Notes: generated from the sequence alone by a model not told the origin. A DNA stretch of 64,000 nucleotides from Plectrocnemia conspersa (GCA_009617715.1 VTFK01000282.1:308310-372309), one strand, 5' to 3'. Numbered from the stretch's first letter, positions 49,185 through 61,159 are shown. Translations and numbers: made by a program.

Positions 49185-49365
49185 AAGATGCGCGCTAGAC
49201 AATATATTTTACTCTGCCCACAAAATTTTTGTTTTTTGACATTTTGTTTTCCGATCACCTGACCGGCCGCCTAGACCATTATTTTAAAACATGAACACAT
49301 TTCGTCGGTGTGTTTGAGAAACGATGCAATTGGCCCGCAAACATCCTCGTCTGCGATTCGCCAGA
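49185..49365. promoter_or_regulatory. Duplicated conserved element, copy B
   Basis: Diverged partner of 30152-30330, 19 kb away and in the same orientation. The best block is cgatgcaattggcccgcaaa from 49322, then tctgcgattcgcc. The 80-codon plus frame 49324-49566 starts inside this block. The block is equally conserved in copy A but not in a matching frame there, which argues against coding. The adjacent GC-richer DNA continues to about 49560 without a counterpart. Confidence 0.55.
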
Positions 49366-50759
49366 GCTGTTACAAGACATACGGAACACTGCACGAATAC
49401 AAAACACATTAACGGATCGTCGAGCATTATCACAAGAACCCATTACAATAGATCCCAGCTGCTCCTCGAAATCATAGCCGACAATAATAAGACTCGCACG
49501 CCAGCGAAGACTCTGACACTTTCAAGATCTACCATTCAAACTCCATGGCATGATAGGGGTAACTAGATTTTTCTATAAATGTGGTAGTTTATATATCTTC
49601 ATCTATTTTGATTACAAAGTCAGTAAAGTGGTGACCCCCACGTGATTTAAACAGCAAAATATTACCGTTAGTCATAGTGGGATCCTCAGTATTTTAATAT
49701 TAAAATGTACCAAGAAGTTGTATGTTATCAACCATACTGAAAAAAGAAAAACGTTCCTTCTCCATCACTGGAAAAGCACAGCAAAATCTAAGCTTTATGC
49801 TTGAGAACCTACAAATTGTAAGCAACCGTTATTTATTACGATATTTAAAATCTTGAGTAGCAGTAAAAAGTAATTTAAATATTTTTAAGCTTAAATTTAA
49901 TTTACAAAAAACAAGCAAATATAAAAAATGTAAACATATTATTTAAATATGTTATTAAATAAAATAAACTAGATTTTTAAAAATATATTTTTGAAAATAT
50001 CATTTAATTTGTATATAATAGTTAAGATATAATAAGAATATTGATTAAACAAACATGAAATATAAAATAAAGTCAATGTGTGCATATTAAAATTAGTTAT
50101 GGATTATCAGTTCATAGCCTAAAAAAATACTGATTTAAATATTGATATAAAAATATCATTACTGCGAATTTTAGTACAAAATAAAATATAATTTAATAAA
50201 TATACTGCTATATTGTACTCGCCGAAAAAATAGCAGTTTTTCTCGATATATACCTTTTTTTATTCATTTGCACAAAAGATAATTGAAGCCATTGCAATAA
50301 ATTTGGTTATGGATATCTACTGTATATAAATAGTCACGGTAAGTAGAAAGTACATTAGAAAAGCTAAGTTTAATCATAAAACATGCTTGGTTATAATAAA
50401 TATTTTCTTTATTTATCCGAGCAGCTCGTAGGAAACGTATCAAAAAGTTTTGAAGGACTGCGACACCCACATACGCTAATTCATTTCTAGTGGCACTAAT
50501 ATCAGCTCTTCAAAGACTAAAACTTGTATGACTTCGAGGTGATGAGTCGTTTATAATTATATGGACTCTTTTGCATTCAACACCGCCACCCGACATTGAC
50601 ACCTAAATTACGTCCGTATAATAATTATTGCATGGACTAATAATTCAATAAAAAGACAAGCCTAACAAATACTATTAAAATTAAAATAACGTGTACAAAT
50701 AATTATACGTTTACATGCCTATTTTTTATGGCTCAATAAAAATGTTTAATAAAACTTGT

Positions 50760-51320
50760 ACATAATTTAACAGCTCTAAACTTCTACAATGCGACCTCCG
50801 GTCGTTTATCACGTATTTACGTATTCACTATTATGTTTGATGTACGGCCGTATAAAGAGAAAAGGGTTTGCACCACAAGACCCGACCGGGGGTCCTTATA
50901 TCAGACACGTGTAAGAAGTCGTAAAAATATGAAAAGGGAAGTGTATTTACAGCGTCCATAACGGTGATAAACGGCAGCAGAGGTCCCTCGGTCTCGAAAT
51001 AAAATATATAAAAAAAAAACACCAAGGCCCCTATAAGCATTACGCGGTAATAACTAACGATAAGGACGGACCAAGAGAGAAAGGGGTCCCCCGAAAACGT
51101 CTTACGTGGCACCGGGCTTCTTAAACTGTTGTTGAGCCTACGGATCGCCCTTATCCTAATTCGACGGTGATATTTCAACGCGGGGTCATGAGGACTTGGT
51201 GCGGGTCCTAAACAACTGGAAAACTGTTTGGCGAAGTGCGATATTGCCGGTGTCAGTTGCAGTCACTGTTGAAAGGGCTGAAGTTCGCAAAAACATTTTT
51301 CGCAGAGCTCGTTTTTGCTT
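50760..51320. other. Large GC-richer island with 115-codon minus frame
   Basis: Raised GC over 550 bp. A minus frame (50831-51178) contains an Arg-rich start and a hydrophobic middle (ALVFFFYIFYF), but begins at TTG and matches no family I know. A plus frame (51196-51462) begins beside it. Conflicting frames on both strands suggest conserved non-coding DNA or a promoter region. A divergent pair of first exons cannot be excluded. Confidence 0.35.
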
Positions 51321-51919
51321 TGCGTTTGTTTTGTATGTATATGTTTGTACCTATTTGTGTGAATATATAATCAACCATATACTGGGAAGCCTAAAAAAAT
51401 CAAACGAAATTTTTAATGCGTATATCTCACGTACGAGGGATATTCGGGAGATAAAGATATAATGCTAGTAAAAATAAAAGCTATTTATTGCAAACTGAGA
51501 CGAGGCAAAATTGACCATGCTTTGATCGCAGCTATAACCGTATCAATTTTTCCAATCCCTTCAAGATGAAGGTCCATTCAGTGATTTATTTCTTCTGCAG
51601 TATATGAAAGATAAAAATGCTTTTGAAATTCATCGAGGACATCGTAATATTCGAGATAGAAGTATATGCCATCCGTGATCACTGATATTTAAATAAAGTA
51701 ATGTAAGGAAGAACGGTAACTGTTCTGTATAAAACGGTAAACTAAGATTTGATATATTGTTATAAAAAAAACAAAGACATTTTTCAAAGATAATATATTA
51801 AAATGCAATAAAATATTTTTTATGCAGTATACTTTTTTTTCTGTTTAATAAAAGTAATATCATAAATCAATATAACGTTAACACACTTAATAATCTATTA
51901 ATTAATATATATTAAATAA

Positions 51920-52110
51920 ATTATAAATAAATACGTGGATGGATCTGCGTTTTTAAAGCTTATGTTTACTCCTTGTGATTCGGCGCAACGGCTAGGCTGG
52001 ACCAAAAATCTAACGATTAAAATGGAAATGCTGCTTCACTATTTTTCTCTCGTTTTTAATGAACAGAAGTTATGGATCGACAGTGGCAATTTATTTAGTT
52101 CCACTTACAG
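51920..52110. other. Small GC-richer island
   Basis: Contains ttcggcgcaacggctaggct at 51978. A 63-codon plus frame (51935-52126) has no recognisable product. Not called a gene. Confidence 0.25.
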
Positions 52111-52842
52111 TGAGTTTAATGTCTGAACTGACATAAATATTATGTCAGTGGTAATTATTTCGAAAATAACTTACATTGTGGTGGGTGATAACAAATGTCG
52201 GTTTTTCCTAGTAAATATAAAAATGAAAATTCATGTAATCGCAGGTGCTAATTGGAACAGTAAAAACGGTTTCACAGAGAAATATACCGAATAATAAAAG
52301 TATTAATATGCCCAAGTGTTTTTGACAAATAACAGTTGTTTTTCCTTTACAAATTCTTCCATAATTGGCAGTGCTTTCGCGTTAATTGATCGCAGAAACG
52401 ACTTTTATTACAGTATAAATTTAAGTGTACATAAATTCAAGTACTCTGGTGGTTATTTCAAACGTTGATTTAATATACGTGCGTAAATAGAATTCAATAA
52501 CCTTTATTACTTTACATAATATAACATATTTTCTATTTGTCAAGTTATAACATTTTTAAAAATCTTTACCTTTGTTTATAGATATAAGATTTAAATGCCA
52601 TAGCTTTATTACAATAAGCACTGCAGCCGCATATTTTTTTTATTTATTTATAAATCTTTCGTTGTAACATGTCAAGCATTATCCAACAACTAGCATGTAA
52701 GACTAATATCAATCTGTAAACTAGCGTCACATATTTCAATAATTACTATTACATCCTACAATCTATGCATTTCATTGTATTTTTTTATTATGAATTTATA
52801 AGAATAGCAAATTCTATAAAAAACAAATCAGTGATAGTCATT

Positions 52843-52958
52843 TAGAATTAAAATTATATATAAATCACTAATTCCGATCTCCCAGACACGATGTTAATAG
52901 AAAAACACTAAAGTTCAAATAGGATTCGAACGCAGATCTTTCAGATATTAGTCAGAAT
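52843..52958 (-). mobile_element. tRNA-derived SINE-like element, copy 2
   Basis: Shares cactaattccgatctcccag and cacgatg with the other copies. On the minus strand it has a B box cgttcgaatcc (52931-52921). The A-box end is missing or decayed after agtcag, so it is truncated in the tRNA-like head. Confidence 0.65.
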
Positions 52959-52959
52959 A

Positions 52960-54340
52960 TTTTTATATATCTTAAAAATTGTGACAATAGTTAACATTGC
53001 TAACAAGGATTGCTATATTAAAATAAAAGTCGCGGGAGTAACTTCATGAAATTATATTATTTATTTCTTAAATACTAAAATATCTATTGCGACTACTCTT
53101 GACCATTTGACAAAATAATGTAAATGTAGAAAGAAGCTGCTTTGATTTTAATCTGATAATTAAGACGATTTTGCTACTACTTGACACAGTTTTATGGCGA
53201 AAACAAGCACATATATCAAATTATTTTTCGTTATTACAAAAATTATACAAAAAACTTTATCAATCAAAAAATATTATTTTAAATAAAAAAATTATCTATA
53301 ATTAAAAACTTTGTACTTTAAAATAAAAACGTTTACTGCAAGTTACGTATATAACCTTAAACTAAGCAAACATTTTTTATAGAATATTTTAAGGATGGTA
53401 TTCAAGAAGATATGTGAATTTCGTGACCCGAAAAATTAACCTATATTTATGTTATTAACCTAAAATTAACCTAAATGTAAATATTTCTATAGAAAAAGAC
53501 TGAAATTATTTTTTATAATATTTTTATAATTTATTTAATAATGTACTATTTCACGTGGATAAAAACTATACTAAAAACATATCGTTTAAAATAATTAATA
53601 GACATCATACATAATATCTGTGTATCAACATGTACATGTGTAAACATATACAAGTATTATATCATATATATATAAAAAGTACATGTGTTAAGAATTTTAT
53701 TTCTCGTTTATTGTATTTTTCCAACGAGCAAACCTATACTTGATTTCATTCGAGACACGGTGCACAGTAGGAGTAAATAGTTTTTAAATATAATACGAGC
53801 TTTTTAAAAAATGGAGTTTAATATTAATCAAATTATAATAGATTCGGGATATTTTTAACACTATCTATGAATCAAATCAAACTTTTTTGTTCAAAAATCA
53901 TTTTGATCAAAAAAAATTATATTAATATGGTTTATGGTTAGTAAATAAATGAATAAATAAATACATAATATTTTTTAATTTACTAATCTACTAAAATAAA
54001 TACCAGCTGTCGGTCATTCACTATCGTGAGGTACCGAAGCTAAGAAGTGTACGAATACCGGACACTACACTTTATTGGTTTTACTTTGCTTTGTTCTGAT
54101 TTTTTTAATATATTTGTAATTTTTAATTGTTGAAAGTTAAGTGAACACGATATTTTGCCATACTGAAATAATATTTTTTCGATCGAATATTGGGCTTTTT
54201 ATTTTTTTAAATTGTCTAATATTTTTTTTTACGACGCACATATGACGTTAGTATGAAAAAGTCAAATAGACACGTCCAACGTCTAGAGTCAATTAAATTT
54301 ATATACATTAGAAAATAATGTTTAAATTATTTGAAGAATC
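52960..54340. other. AT-rich sequence, nothing recognised
   Basis: A triple attaaccta cluster at about 53435-53475 and TA-rich runs are the only structure. The patch ctatcgtgaggtaccgaag at about 54022 is GC-richer but very short. Confidence 0.5.
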
Positions 54341-54344
54341 AATT

Positions 54345-54398
54345 TTTTTTTAAATTGTAATAATACAAATCTTGATGTATTATTACAATTTAAAAAAA
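54345..54398. repeat. Perfect 22-bp hairpin, 10-nt loop
   Basis: Arms 54345-54366 and 54377-54398 are exact reverse complements. The pairing core is aaattgtaataatac against gtattattacaattt. It is in AT-rich DNA with no adjoining repeat ends. A small fold-back or cruciform-forming sequence is the best description. Confidence 0.85.
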
Positions 54399-54899
54399 TC
54401 ACTTTTCGGTATCGGAGCCCGTCGACAGAACACAAAACTTAAAATTTTCTCATGAATATATATATTCATATACTTTAAACAATTTTTACTTTTAATTTTT
54501 ACACACATTATGTACATATATATTACATTTATATAGTTAAAACATATCTAGTTAATTTGCGATACAAATATTTACGTTCAGCCAAATCGCACAAGCGCAC
54601 GTGAATAATAAATAAAAAATTATTTTATATACTACTGTCATGTTGCTGTCGGTATTGTTTTTTATATAAATGATAAATATTTATTAGTCAACAGCCAGAG
54701 TTTTTGACTAATAAATAACAAATTAATTCAATTCCTCGGGTTATAAGATCAGCTAAGGAAACTCTATTTTTTTTATTAATTAAAATTAAATGTATTATTT
54801 CACGCCGTCCGCAATACACATAGTATAATTTTGTGGCTTTAAGCTAAATGTGTATACGCAATTTAATATATTATTTAAAATTAATAAATAGTGTAGAAA

Positions 54900-55375
54900 A
54901 ATATTTATTGATAGTATCCTACTGTGCGGCGCGCGTAAAGTCGTGCGTACACACAAGCGTGAAAATCGCTTTTCATAATAAAAAAGTTTTACGTGAATAA
55001 AGCATGTTATTTTCACTCTTCGTGTGTAGTGTACGAAAAGGAATCGAAAAGGCGAAAAAATCGGCAAAGAAAAAGCTCCGCCATATGTAGTCGCTTAACG
55101 CGGTTATGAATCAATTCCGAGCTTTCCTTTGTTTCCTGCGGAAAAGTCTCCCCTTTGTGTTTGTGTATTATTATTTTAGGAAAAGTCTGGAAAACGTCAC
55201 ATTTTCAAATTGTTTAAACGAATACGTGATGCGATTGTTGGTATTGAAATTCAAATCGCACAACCGTATCGGATATCAAAAGCCCATAAATATTATGTGG
55301 CGGAGAGTAAAAAAAGAGTTTTTCGCGCGAGCACGCTCGAATCGGAAAAGTCCATTATGAAATATGTATAGCGCT
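54900..55375. other. GC-richer island
   Basis: Contains gtgcggcgcgcgtaaagtcg (54924) and gtttttcgcgcgagcacgctc (split; 55318). Frames on both strands (54795-55067 minus, 55106-55360 plus) have no recognisable product. Probably conserved non-coding DNA. Confidence 0.35.
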
Positions 55376-55603
55376 TTTTTATCTTGCATGCGGGTGTAGG
55401 GTGTGTAAAAAATGTTTTTCAGATGACCCAATTTGTCCGACCGTTTGTTGTTGGCAGCGAAATGGGGAATGTCTCAACCTTTTTAGTAACGTTTATGAAC
55501 AACTTGTATAAGCATAGTATGAGCGTAACAAAAAATGACAACAGGTAGTACTACATACTACATACAGTTTTACTTTATTAAAAAAGTGACAACAATACAA
55601 AAT

Positions 55604-55633
55604 GAGGTGCTTATGTCGATACAAAAGCACCTC
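55604..55633. repeat. 9-bp hairpin gaggtgctt/aagcacctc
   Basis: Arms 55604-55612 and 55625-55633 with a 12-nt loop. Short, and noted because the arms are GC-richer than their surroundings. No function assigned. Confidence 0.5.
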
Positions 55634-55639
55634 TCTAAA

Positions 55640-56520
55640 TCACACATTTTTTTAAGAAAATATTAAATTCCTTATTCTTAACTCGTTTTGTAAAGAATAT
55701 TTCAAACACTTTGTACACAAATTAGTAACAGGCACTGTCAATTTCTTTAAGCTTAAACATCGAATTTTCATACCACAAAAATATTTTTTTTATTAATATT
55801 AAATGGACATTTCATAAACGTTACTTAGCAAACAGCTGCTGGTAGTTTAATTTTTTTTTTTTTTGCTGTAATCGCATGAAACTTTAATTTCTAGCAATTT
55901 TTTCAGCGTTAATTTGTTTGATTTCCAGAAGTCCACAATCAAAATTAATAGCGTGAATTAGGCATTTAACCTATTCTCTTGGCCTTAAACGTTTTGTTAT
56001 TAACAACTAACTTGATGGCTAATATTGTATTACTACATAAAGAATATAATAAACGTTACAAGCGTTAAAAAAAATATACGATCAATATCTAATAAATTTG
56101 AAATATTGAAGAGAGTTGTTGTTATTATTTTTTTTACTAAAATAGTTTAGATAATAACAACATTTTTATAACACAATTTTTTGTCAAACTAATATATTTT
56201 TAAGTACTTATTGTTATAAAATAAATAATTTTACAATAAATAAACATAATTTACAATTAAATAAATAAATAGGCTTACAAAATAAATAATTTATTTTGAA
56301 ACAATTTTTATACTCTAAATAGTAGATTATATGATTTAACAAAAAATCGATACAAGTTAAAACAAAATGTGTGATACATATATATAGAAAAAACTACAAC
56401 TTTTTAAGTATTTTTTTCAAAATTAGCAAATTTTAAACCATATATATATATTTTTTTTTTATGTACATTTTTAAAATGCTTTTATTTATATACATATGAT
56501 ATAATTATTTAACAATTAAA
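55640..56520. other. AT-rich sequence, nothing recognised
   Basis: Long A and T homopolymers and simple AT words. No frame, splice pair or transposon end. Confidence 0.5.
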
Positions 56521-56524
56521 AAAA

Positions 56525-57065
56525 AATCGAATAAAGGCGAATTTTAACTGCGATCTGTGACTGTAGAATTATTGTCGCGATCACGTCCCTTATTCTTTTC
56601 CCTCGCGGACCCTGATTGATTTTAGACCATGTACGTTTTTTATTTGTATTCTACCGTTTATATATAATTCTCTTTTGATATAATTATATTATTAATATTA
56701 TACAATTGTAGTATAAGCAATTAAAAATAATATATGCCTTAACTGGGTTGTGTCCCCAATATGTGTTAAATAAGCAATTTTGCCGGCGTTGCACGGTTTA
56801 ATTGCGAAACAAAGCGATATTTTTCATCACCTCTCGAGTGAAAACACAAGAGCACAATTTATGTCCAGAGTGTTTCTGCAATGGTTATGACATGCCATAA
56901 AATTGGTCTGAGAGCATATGCGGGACTCGTTCGGACTAAGTGTGCATACCAAGAGGGCCGGCTGTTGAGAAATGCACTCGTACAACAAATGCATGTTTTC
57001 AGCTGAAAAACAATCAAAAAACGCCGTTTACAAATATTGCTAGCGAAACCATTAAATTTCATTGT
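56525..57065. other. GC-richer islands
   Basis: Two patches (56545-56625 and 56755-57060) of raised GC, including ttgccggcgttgcacgg and gagggccggctgttgag. The minus frame 56859-57062 has several Cys but no domain I recognise. Conserved non-coding DNA is inferred. Confidence 0.3.
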
Positions 57066-57319
57066 TAAGCAGTAAATATATTATTGTGATTATTACGCAA
57101 AAATAATATATTGGTTGTAATAAAATTACGATATTATTTATGCAAAAATTACATTATGATTCATTGGGAAAACCTATCAAGTAATGATGGTTTTTATTTG
57201 TAATGAATAAATATGATTTAGGTTAATTTTTACTAAAATTCTAATTTTTTTTAAACAGAAAAATGTTTCGTGTTACTTTAATGCTGAATAAAATAGCCAC
57301 ACCTTGTATTATATATTTA

Positions 57320-57990
57320 GATTTTATTCGAAATCGCTCGGGCACGCATCCTGAGTCATCGCATTCGCGAACTAACTAACGCGTAACGTTTTGCGTCACT
57401 TGTACACGATATACCCTTTTTTTTTTGTAGTAATAAAGGATTTTTTAAGTTTAACATTATTTTAAAGTATACCATGAAAAGGCCAGCTGGTTCCTAAGCG
57501 AAAAATAAACATCGTTAAAAATATAAAACTGCAATTCAAAAGGGAACAAAAATTAAAGTCAAATGTTTAATGTAATTTTCAACGAGAGAATATGGATTTT
57601 ACATCAAAAGCCACGACGTTAACACAAAGTGGGTCAAACGTTAAACTCCTCTCAGTTTTTGGATACGTTTCACGTTATACTCACACATAAATATCAGACT
57701 CGTCTTAGTGTTACACAACGCAAACATTCACAACTAACGTGTCCGCTTTGTTTCCGAGATTTGTGAAAATCGCACACGCGAATATCAAATATTGCGTTGT
57801 GCGTTGAAATGTAGCTCACGTGCATAATTAAAACGTGATAAACGTGACGCTAAACACTAGATGATATATTCCCTCGCATTATGTATAATGCATGAATACG
57901 TATACGGTGAAGATCCATAATTTGCAACCTTCCATTAAACTCATTATTATCTCTCGTGTGTACGCAGAGAGATATTGGATTCGTCGAAAA
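57320..57990. other. GC-richer islands
   Basis: 57335-57420 (cgctcgggcacgcatcctga) and 57600-57990 show raised GC with no persisting frame. A CACGTG E-box occurs at about 57819. Regulatory DNA is possible. Confidence 0.3.
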
Positions 57991-57999
57991 AGCGATGCC

Positions 58000-59450
58000 A
58001 TCAAATTTCAGAGAAAACTATTTAGATATTAATTATTGATCACGTATCAATAGATGTTACAATGACGTATGCCTATGTGTTACTAACTACATAATATAAT
58101 TTTGCAATACGATTATACAAATATAACTTCAGTACTAAGCAATTATATATTCAAACTATATATAGTTAAGGCAAACAAATATTAAAATGTCTTAATGAGC
58201 TATTTTTTTAAAACTAAAAATAGTGACAATGATTTTTTCTTTAATTGTAAAAATTGAACCTGACATCTTTAAAAAAATCATGAATCACAAATAAATTTAA
58301 CGCAAGTCTACAACAGATTTTTATTTTTTTACCCTTAGGGTACCTTGCCTTTTAAAAGCTGTGTTTATTTTAATAGTTTTATTACACTCAATACCTGAGC
58401 TTGCTAATCCAAAAACAATAATTCTTTTATAATCTAGGAATTGTATTGAATTCCTACCACCAGCCTTATTATTCGCTTTTCCAAGTACCCTATCACATAC
58501 ATATGTATAGACCAACGTGATTCTGCGATTCTGAATGTGAAATTCCTAGCTGACTATACTGTATATATTTCAATTTAAACCCTAAAATATAGACTTGATT
58601 ATATTAAATGGATCCTATATTACCTAGTATGTAAACGGCAATGCAGTAATATACAGTTTAATGTATGTGTTGAATTCCCATTGCTTGGACGTCCATGCAA
58701 CGCATTATGTCCCCAATAAATTCGAATCGTTTCCAGACACTGCAAGCACTAAAGTTTAGTTATCGATTCTCTGGAGGGTTATATTTTAGGTGCATTTATG
58801 CGGTAGCTTAACGTGCATTAATTTAATCATATGTGCATTCATCTAGATTACTATGTTCTTAAATTTATAAGACTATTAAAAAAATATGGTTTTCAAAACA
58901 TGGTTTTAATTTTGTGATAATATAATATAATACTTTACTATGTATTTTACTTATTTTTACAATAAAATAATATTGAAATAAATAAGTGTTAATCAAAAAT
59001 TAAGTATGTATATAAAAAATGTGCTTAATATTTTTGCATTCAAATACTTTCTATATTTAAACATTTTTGGCGATATGTTGCAGTGTATGTGTAAGCTGAT
59101 ATGCGCTAGTAAAATTATATCCTGCTCTAAAATGTCTATGCAACAAAATTTAATAGTTGTAAAACATAACCTAACCCAAACGAATTAACCAAACCCAGAT
59201 TACCTTTCTTAAAGTTTTGAAACTAACTATAGTTTTTGAACTTTCATGAGGTAATTTCGTTAAGGTTAGACTTGGGTATAAACGGCAAATGAACGTCTTT
59301 CAACATTTTAGATAAGCATATACGTTTATTTTTGGTTGAATACATGACTTATTCTCTATATGCTGAACCCATTATTAAAACATTTTTAATACCAAGCTTG
59401 AATTCAATTAATCATAACGATAATAATTTGTGAGATTAGGAAAATCTAGG
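58000..59450. other. AT-rich sequence with one undecided frame
   Basis: A 64-codon minus frame (58321-58515) includes RVLGKANNKAGGRNSIQFLD, which looks somewhat protein-like, but no splice signals or family support it. The rest is background. Confidence 0.4.
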
Positions 59451-59456
59451 TACATC

Positions 59457-59530
59457 TAATCGGAATCATAATTATATAATAATCACTAATTGTGATCTCC
59501 CAGACACAATAGAAATTAAATAACTTTAAT
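59457..59530 (-). mobile_element. SINE-like copy 3, tail-side half
   Basis: Shares taatcactaattgtgatctc and cagacacaatagaaatta with copies 1 and 2, up to the middle of the element. There homology stops and non-LTR sequence begins. The head-side half resumes at about 60275. Confidence 0.65.
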
Positions 59531-59627
59531 TGTTCGTCCATATATGGGTTGCGGGGCTGCAGCCCTCCTAGTATACAATGAATATGTAACTTAATAAATT
59601 ATTTTGGTCTTATTTAACATAGCATAA

Positions 59628-60029
59628 CATAACTCCAAATTAACATGGAAATCCCATATAAATAACATAACTTCAAGAATCAAAACAACTCGTGCTCGTC
59701 TATATCCATTATTAAACAGAAAGAGCAAACTAAATGTAAAAAACAAACTGCTCCTGTACAAATCGATCATCCGACCAGTTATTTCATATGCCTCCCCCGT
59801 CTGGGGAGGTATACTTAGTCGTAATTATTCGAAATCACTACAAACGCAACAAAATATTGCGCTAAGAATGGCGACAAATGCCCAATGGTTTGTCCGAAAC
59901 TCAATTATACATAAAGATTTAAAAATAGACACTTTACGCGATTATTTCGATAAACTTAAAGTAAATTACCATGACAGAAATAAAAATCATTCTAACCCAT
60001 TAGTTAAAAACCTTAATAAGGTAACATGA
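59628..60029 (+). pseudogene. Non-LTR RT thumb and C-terminus, open 133 codons
   Basis: An uninterrupted plus frame, closed by TGA at 60027, runs through KLTWKSHINNITSRI, then LLYKSIIRPVISYASPVWGG (from about 59752) and LQTQQNIALRMATNAQWFVRN. This is the thumb and C-terminal part of a jockey-like reverse transcriptase. There is no start codon in place and no palm, so it is a fragment. The open frame indicates it is younger than the neighbouring relics. Confidence 0.85.
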
Positions 60030-60074
60030 ATATTTGTAAAAAAAAAGTGCTAGCTAACGTAATAAGAAACAAAG

Positions 60075-60102
60075 TTTTTTTTTTTTTTTTTTTTTTTTTT
60101 TT
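60075..60102. repeat. Poly(T) tract, 28 nt
   Basis: A pure T run. Read on the minus strand it is an A tract, which could mark the tail of a minus-strand insertion, but no element body is recognised beside it. Confidence 0.9.
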
Positions 60103-60274
60103 GCCCTAAAAATTAATAAATAAAAGTGAGAACCAATTAATAGATACCCAGGTAAATGGCTTTGGCCAGGAACTGGAAAAAAATAAATATTAGACACTGT
60201 AAAAAAAAAATAGTACATATTTTAGTTTTATTGAGGATATTTTGTTAAATACTTAACTTTTATTGCTGCAGCAC

Positions 60275-60385
60275 CTCCTCTACAAATAAAATACTGATTC
60301 AAACCCATATCTTTCAGATAAATAGTCAGCGACTTTTACCGCTCCCCGATCATGCTGGTTATTTAACTAACGGACAGTTAAATTA
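60275..60385 (-). mobile_element. SINE-like copy 3, tRNA-like head half
   Basis: Minus-strand A box ggtaaaagtcgctgactatt (60340-60321) and B-box remnant gggtttgaatca (60306-60295) match copy 1 position by position. Together with 59457-59530 this makes one element interrupted by the retrotransposon fragment. Confidence 0.7.
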
Positions 60386-60399
60386 AATAATGCTCAAAA

Positions 60400-60890
60400 A
60401 CGTCTATGAAACTCAATTTTCTAGTTGGGAGGCGTCTATTTGCTGTTCAAACCCAAGCTCAACCTAAACGAAATTACGTAATGAAAATTAAAAAAAACAT
60501 AGTAAATAATAGAGATAGATTTGGTTTGAATGTATTCGAATTACTTAACTAAAACGTTTATTATAATTATAGTTATACAAGTGAAAATATAAAACTATAC
60601 TGAAAAATACACATACATATATACAAAATATTATAAAATGTTTATTTATTTACTTTTTTATAGAAAAAGTATTAAATAATTTATTTAGCTTATACTCAAA
60701 TATGCTTAAATTGATTTATTAAACCATCCAGAATTTTTTAAATATTGCATAAGTTAAAGCTTTTAAATAATTTATGATTTATTCGGAAAATTTTTAAATC
60801 AGCATTTAAAAATCTTACTGAAAGTAAAAAGATTCTGGTTTTATGTCAAATTATGAATCACGTGTCCTAATTGTGATATACTTTTTTTTA
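60400..60890. other. AT-rich sequence, nothing recognised
   Basis: Background only, apart from a short richer patch at 60420-60480. Confidence 0.5.
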
Positions 60891-60899
60891 CGATTATTG

Positions 60900-61150
60900 A
60901 ACGTTAAGGAGATGTGCCAAACAGTGCCATGTTAAAATAATTAAAAAGTTTCAAAAGTACCACGAATCATTATGAATGCTCCGTGGTATGTTCGCGATAG
61001 AGACATGCATCGTGACCTATGTGTCTAAGACGTTGCCAGTGCAATAAAACGTTTTGCTTCTGTACATGAATTGAGGCTCCAAGAGCACGTCAACATCGAG
61101 ACAGCAAACTCCTCAATATAGACAAGTTGAAAAGAATAAGCCTTTCAAAC
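60900..61150 (+). pseudogene. Non-LTR RT C-terminal relic, third family member
   Basis: Plus frame with one stop reads NAPWYVRDRDMHRDLCV (60975 on), stop, DVASAIKRFASVHELRLQEHVN, stop, then a KxxKRIKPF-like end in a shifted frame. This is the usual C-terminal signature APWYVRNxxLHRDL...RLxxHxN of insect jockey/CR1-type elements. No palm is present upstream. Confidence 0.8.
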
Positions 61151-61159
61151 TGGTCTAGT

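Larger units (their letters stand above)
59534..60245 (+). mobile_element. Non-LTR fragment nested in a SINE-like copy
   Basis: About 0.7 kb separates the two halves of SINE copy 3 and contains an RT C-terminus. The edges carry similar words (taaataactttaattg on the left, taaatacttaacttttattg on the right), a possible but untidy target duplication. No clean A tail precedes the right edge. A 28-nt T tract lies inside at 60075-60102. Confidence 0.6.

Noticed and set aside
50264..50505. Minus-strand open stretch of about 80 codons (SATRNELAYVGVAVLQNFLI...)
   Set aside because: No donor at a usable place and no family resemblance; the second half is A/T-driven.
58321..58515. 64-codon minus frame with RVLGKANNKAGG
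   Set aside because: No splice signals, no domain, no compositional island; left undecided and not called.
59164..59196. cctaaccc-like words suggestive of insect telomere repeat TTAGG
   Set aside because: Only isolated words, no array.
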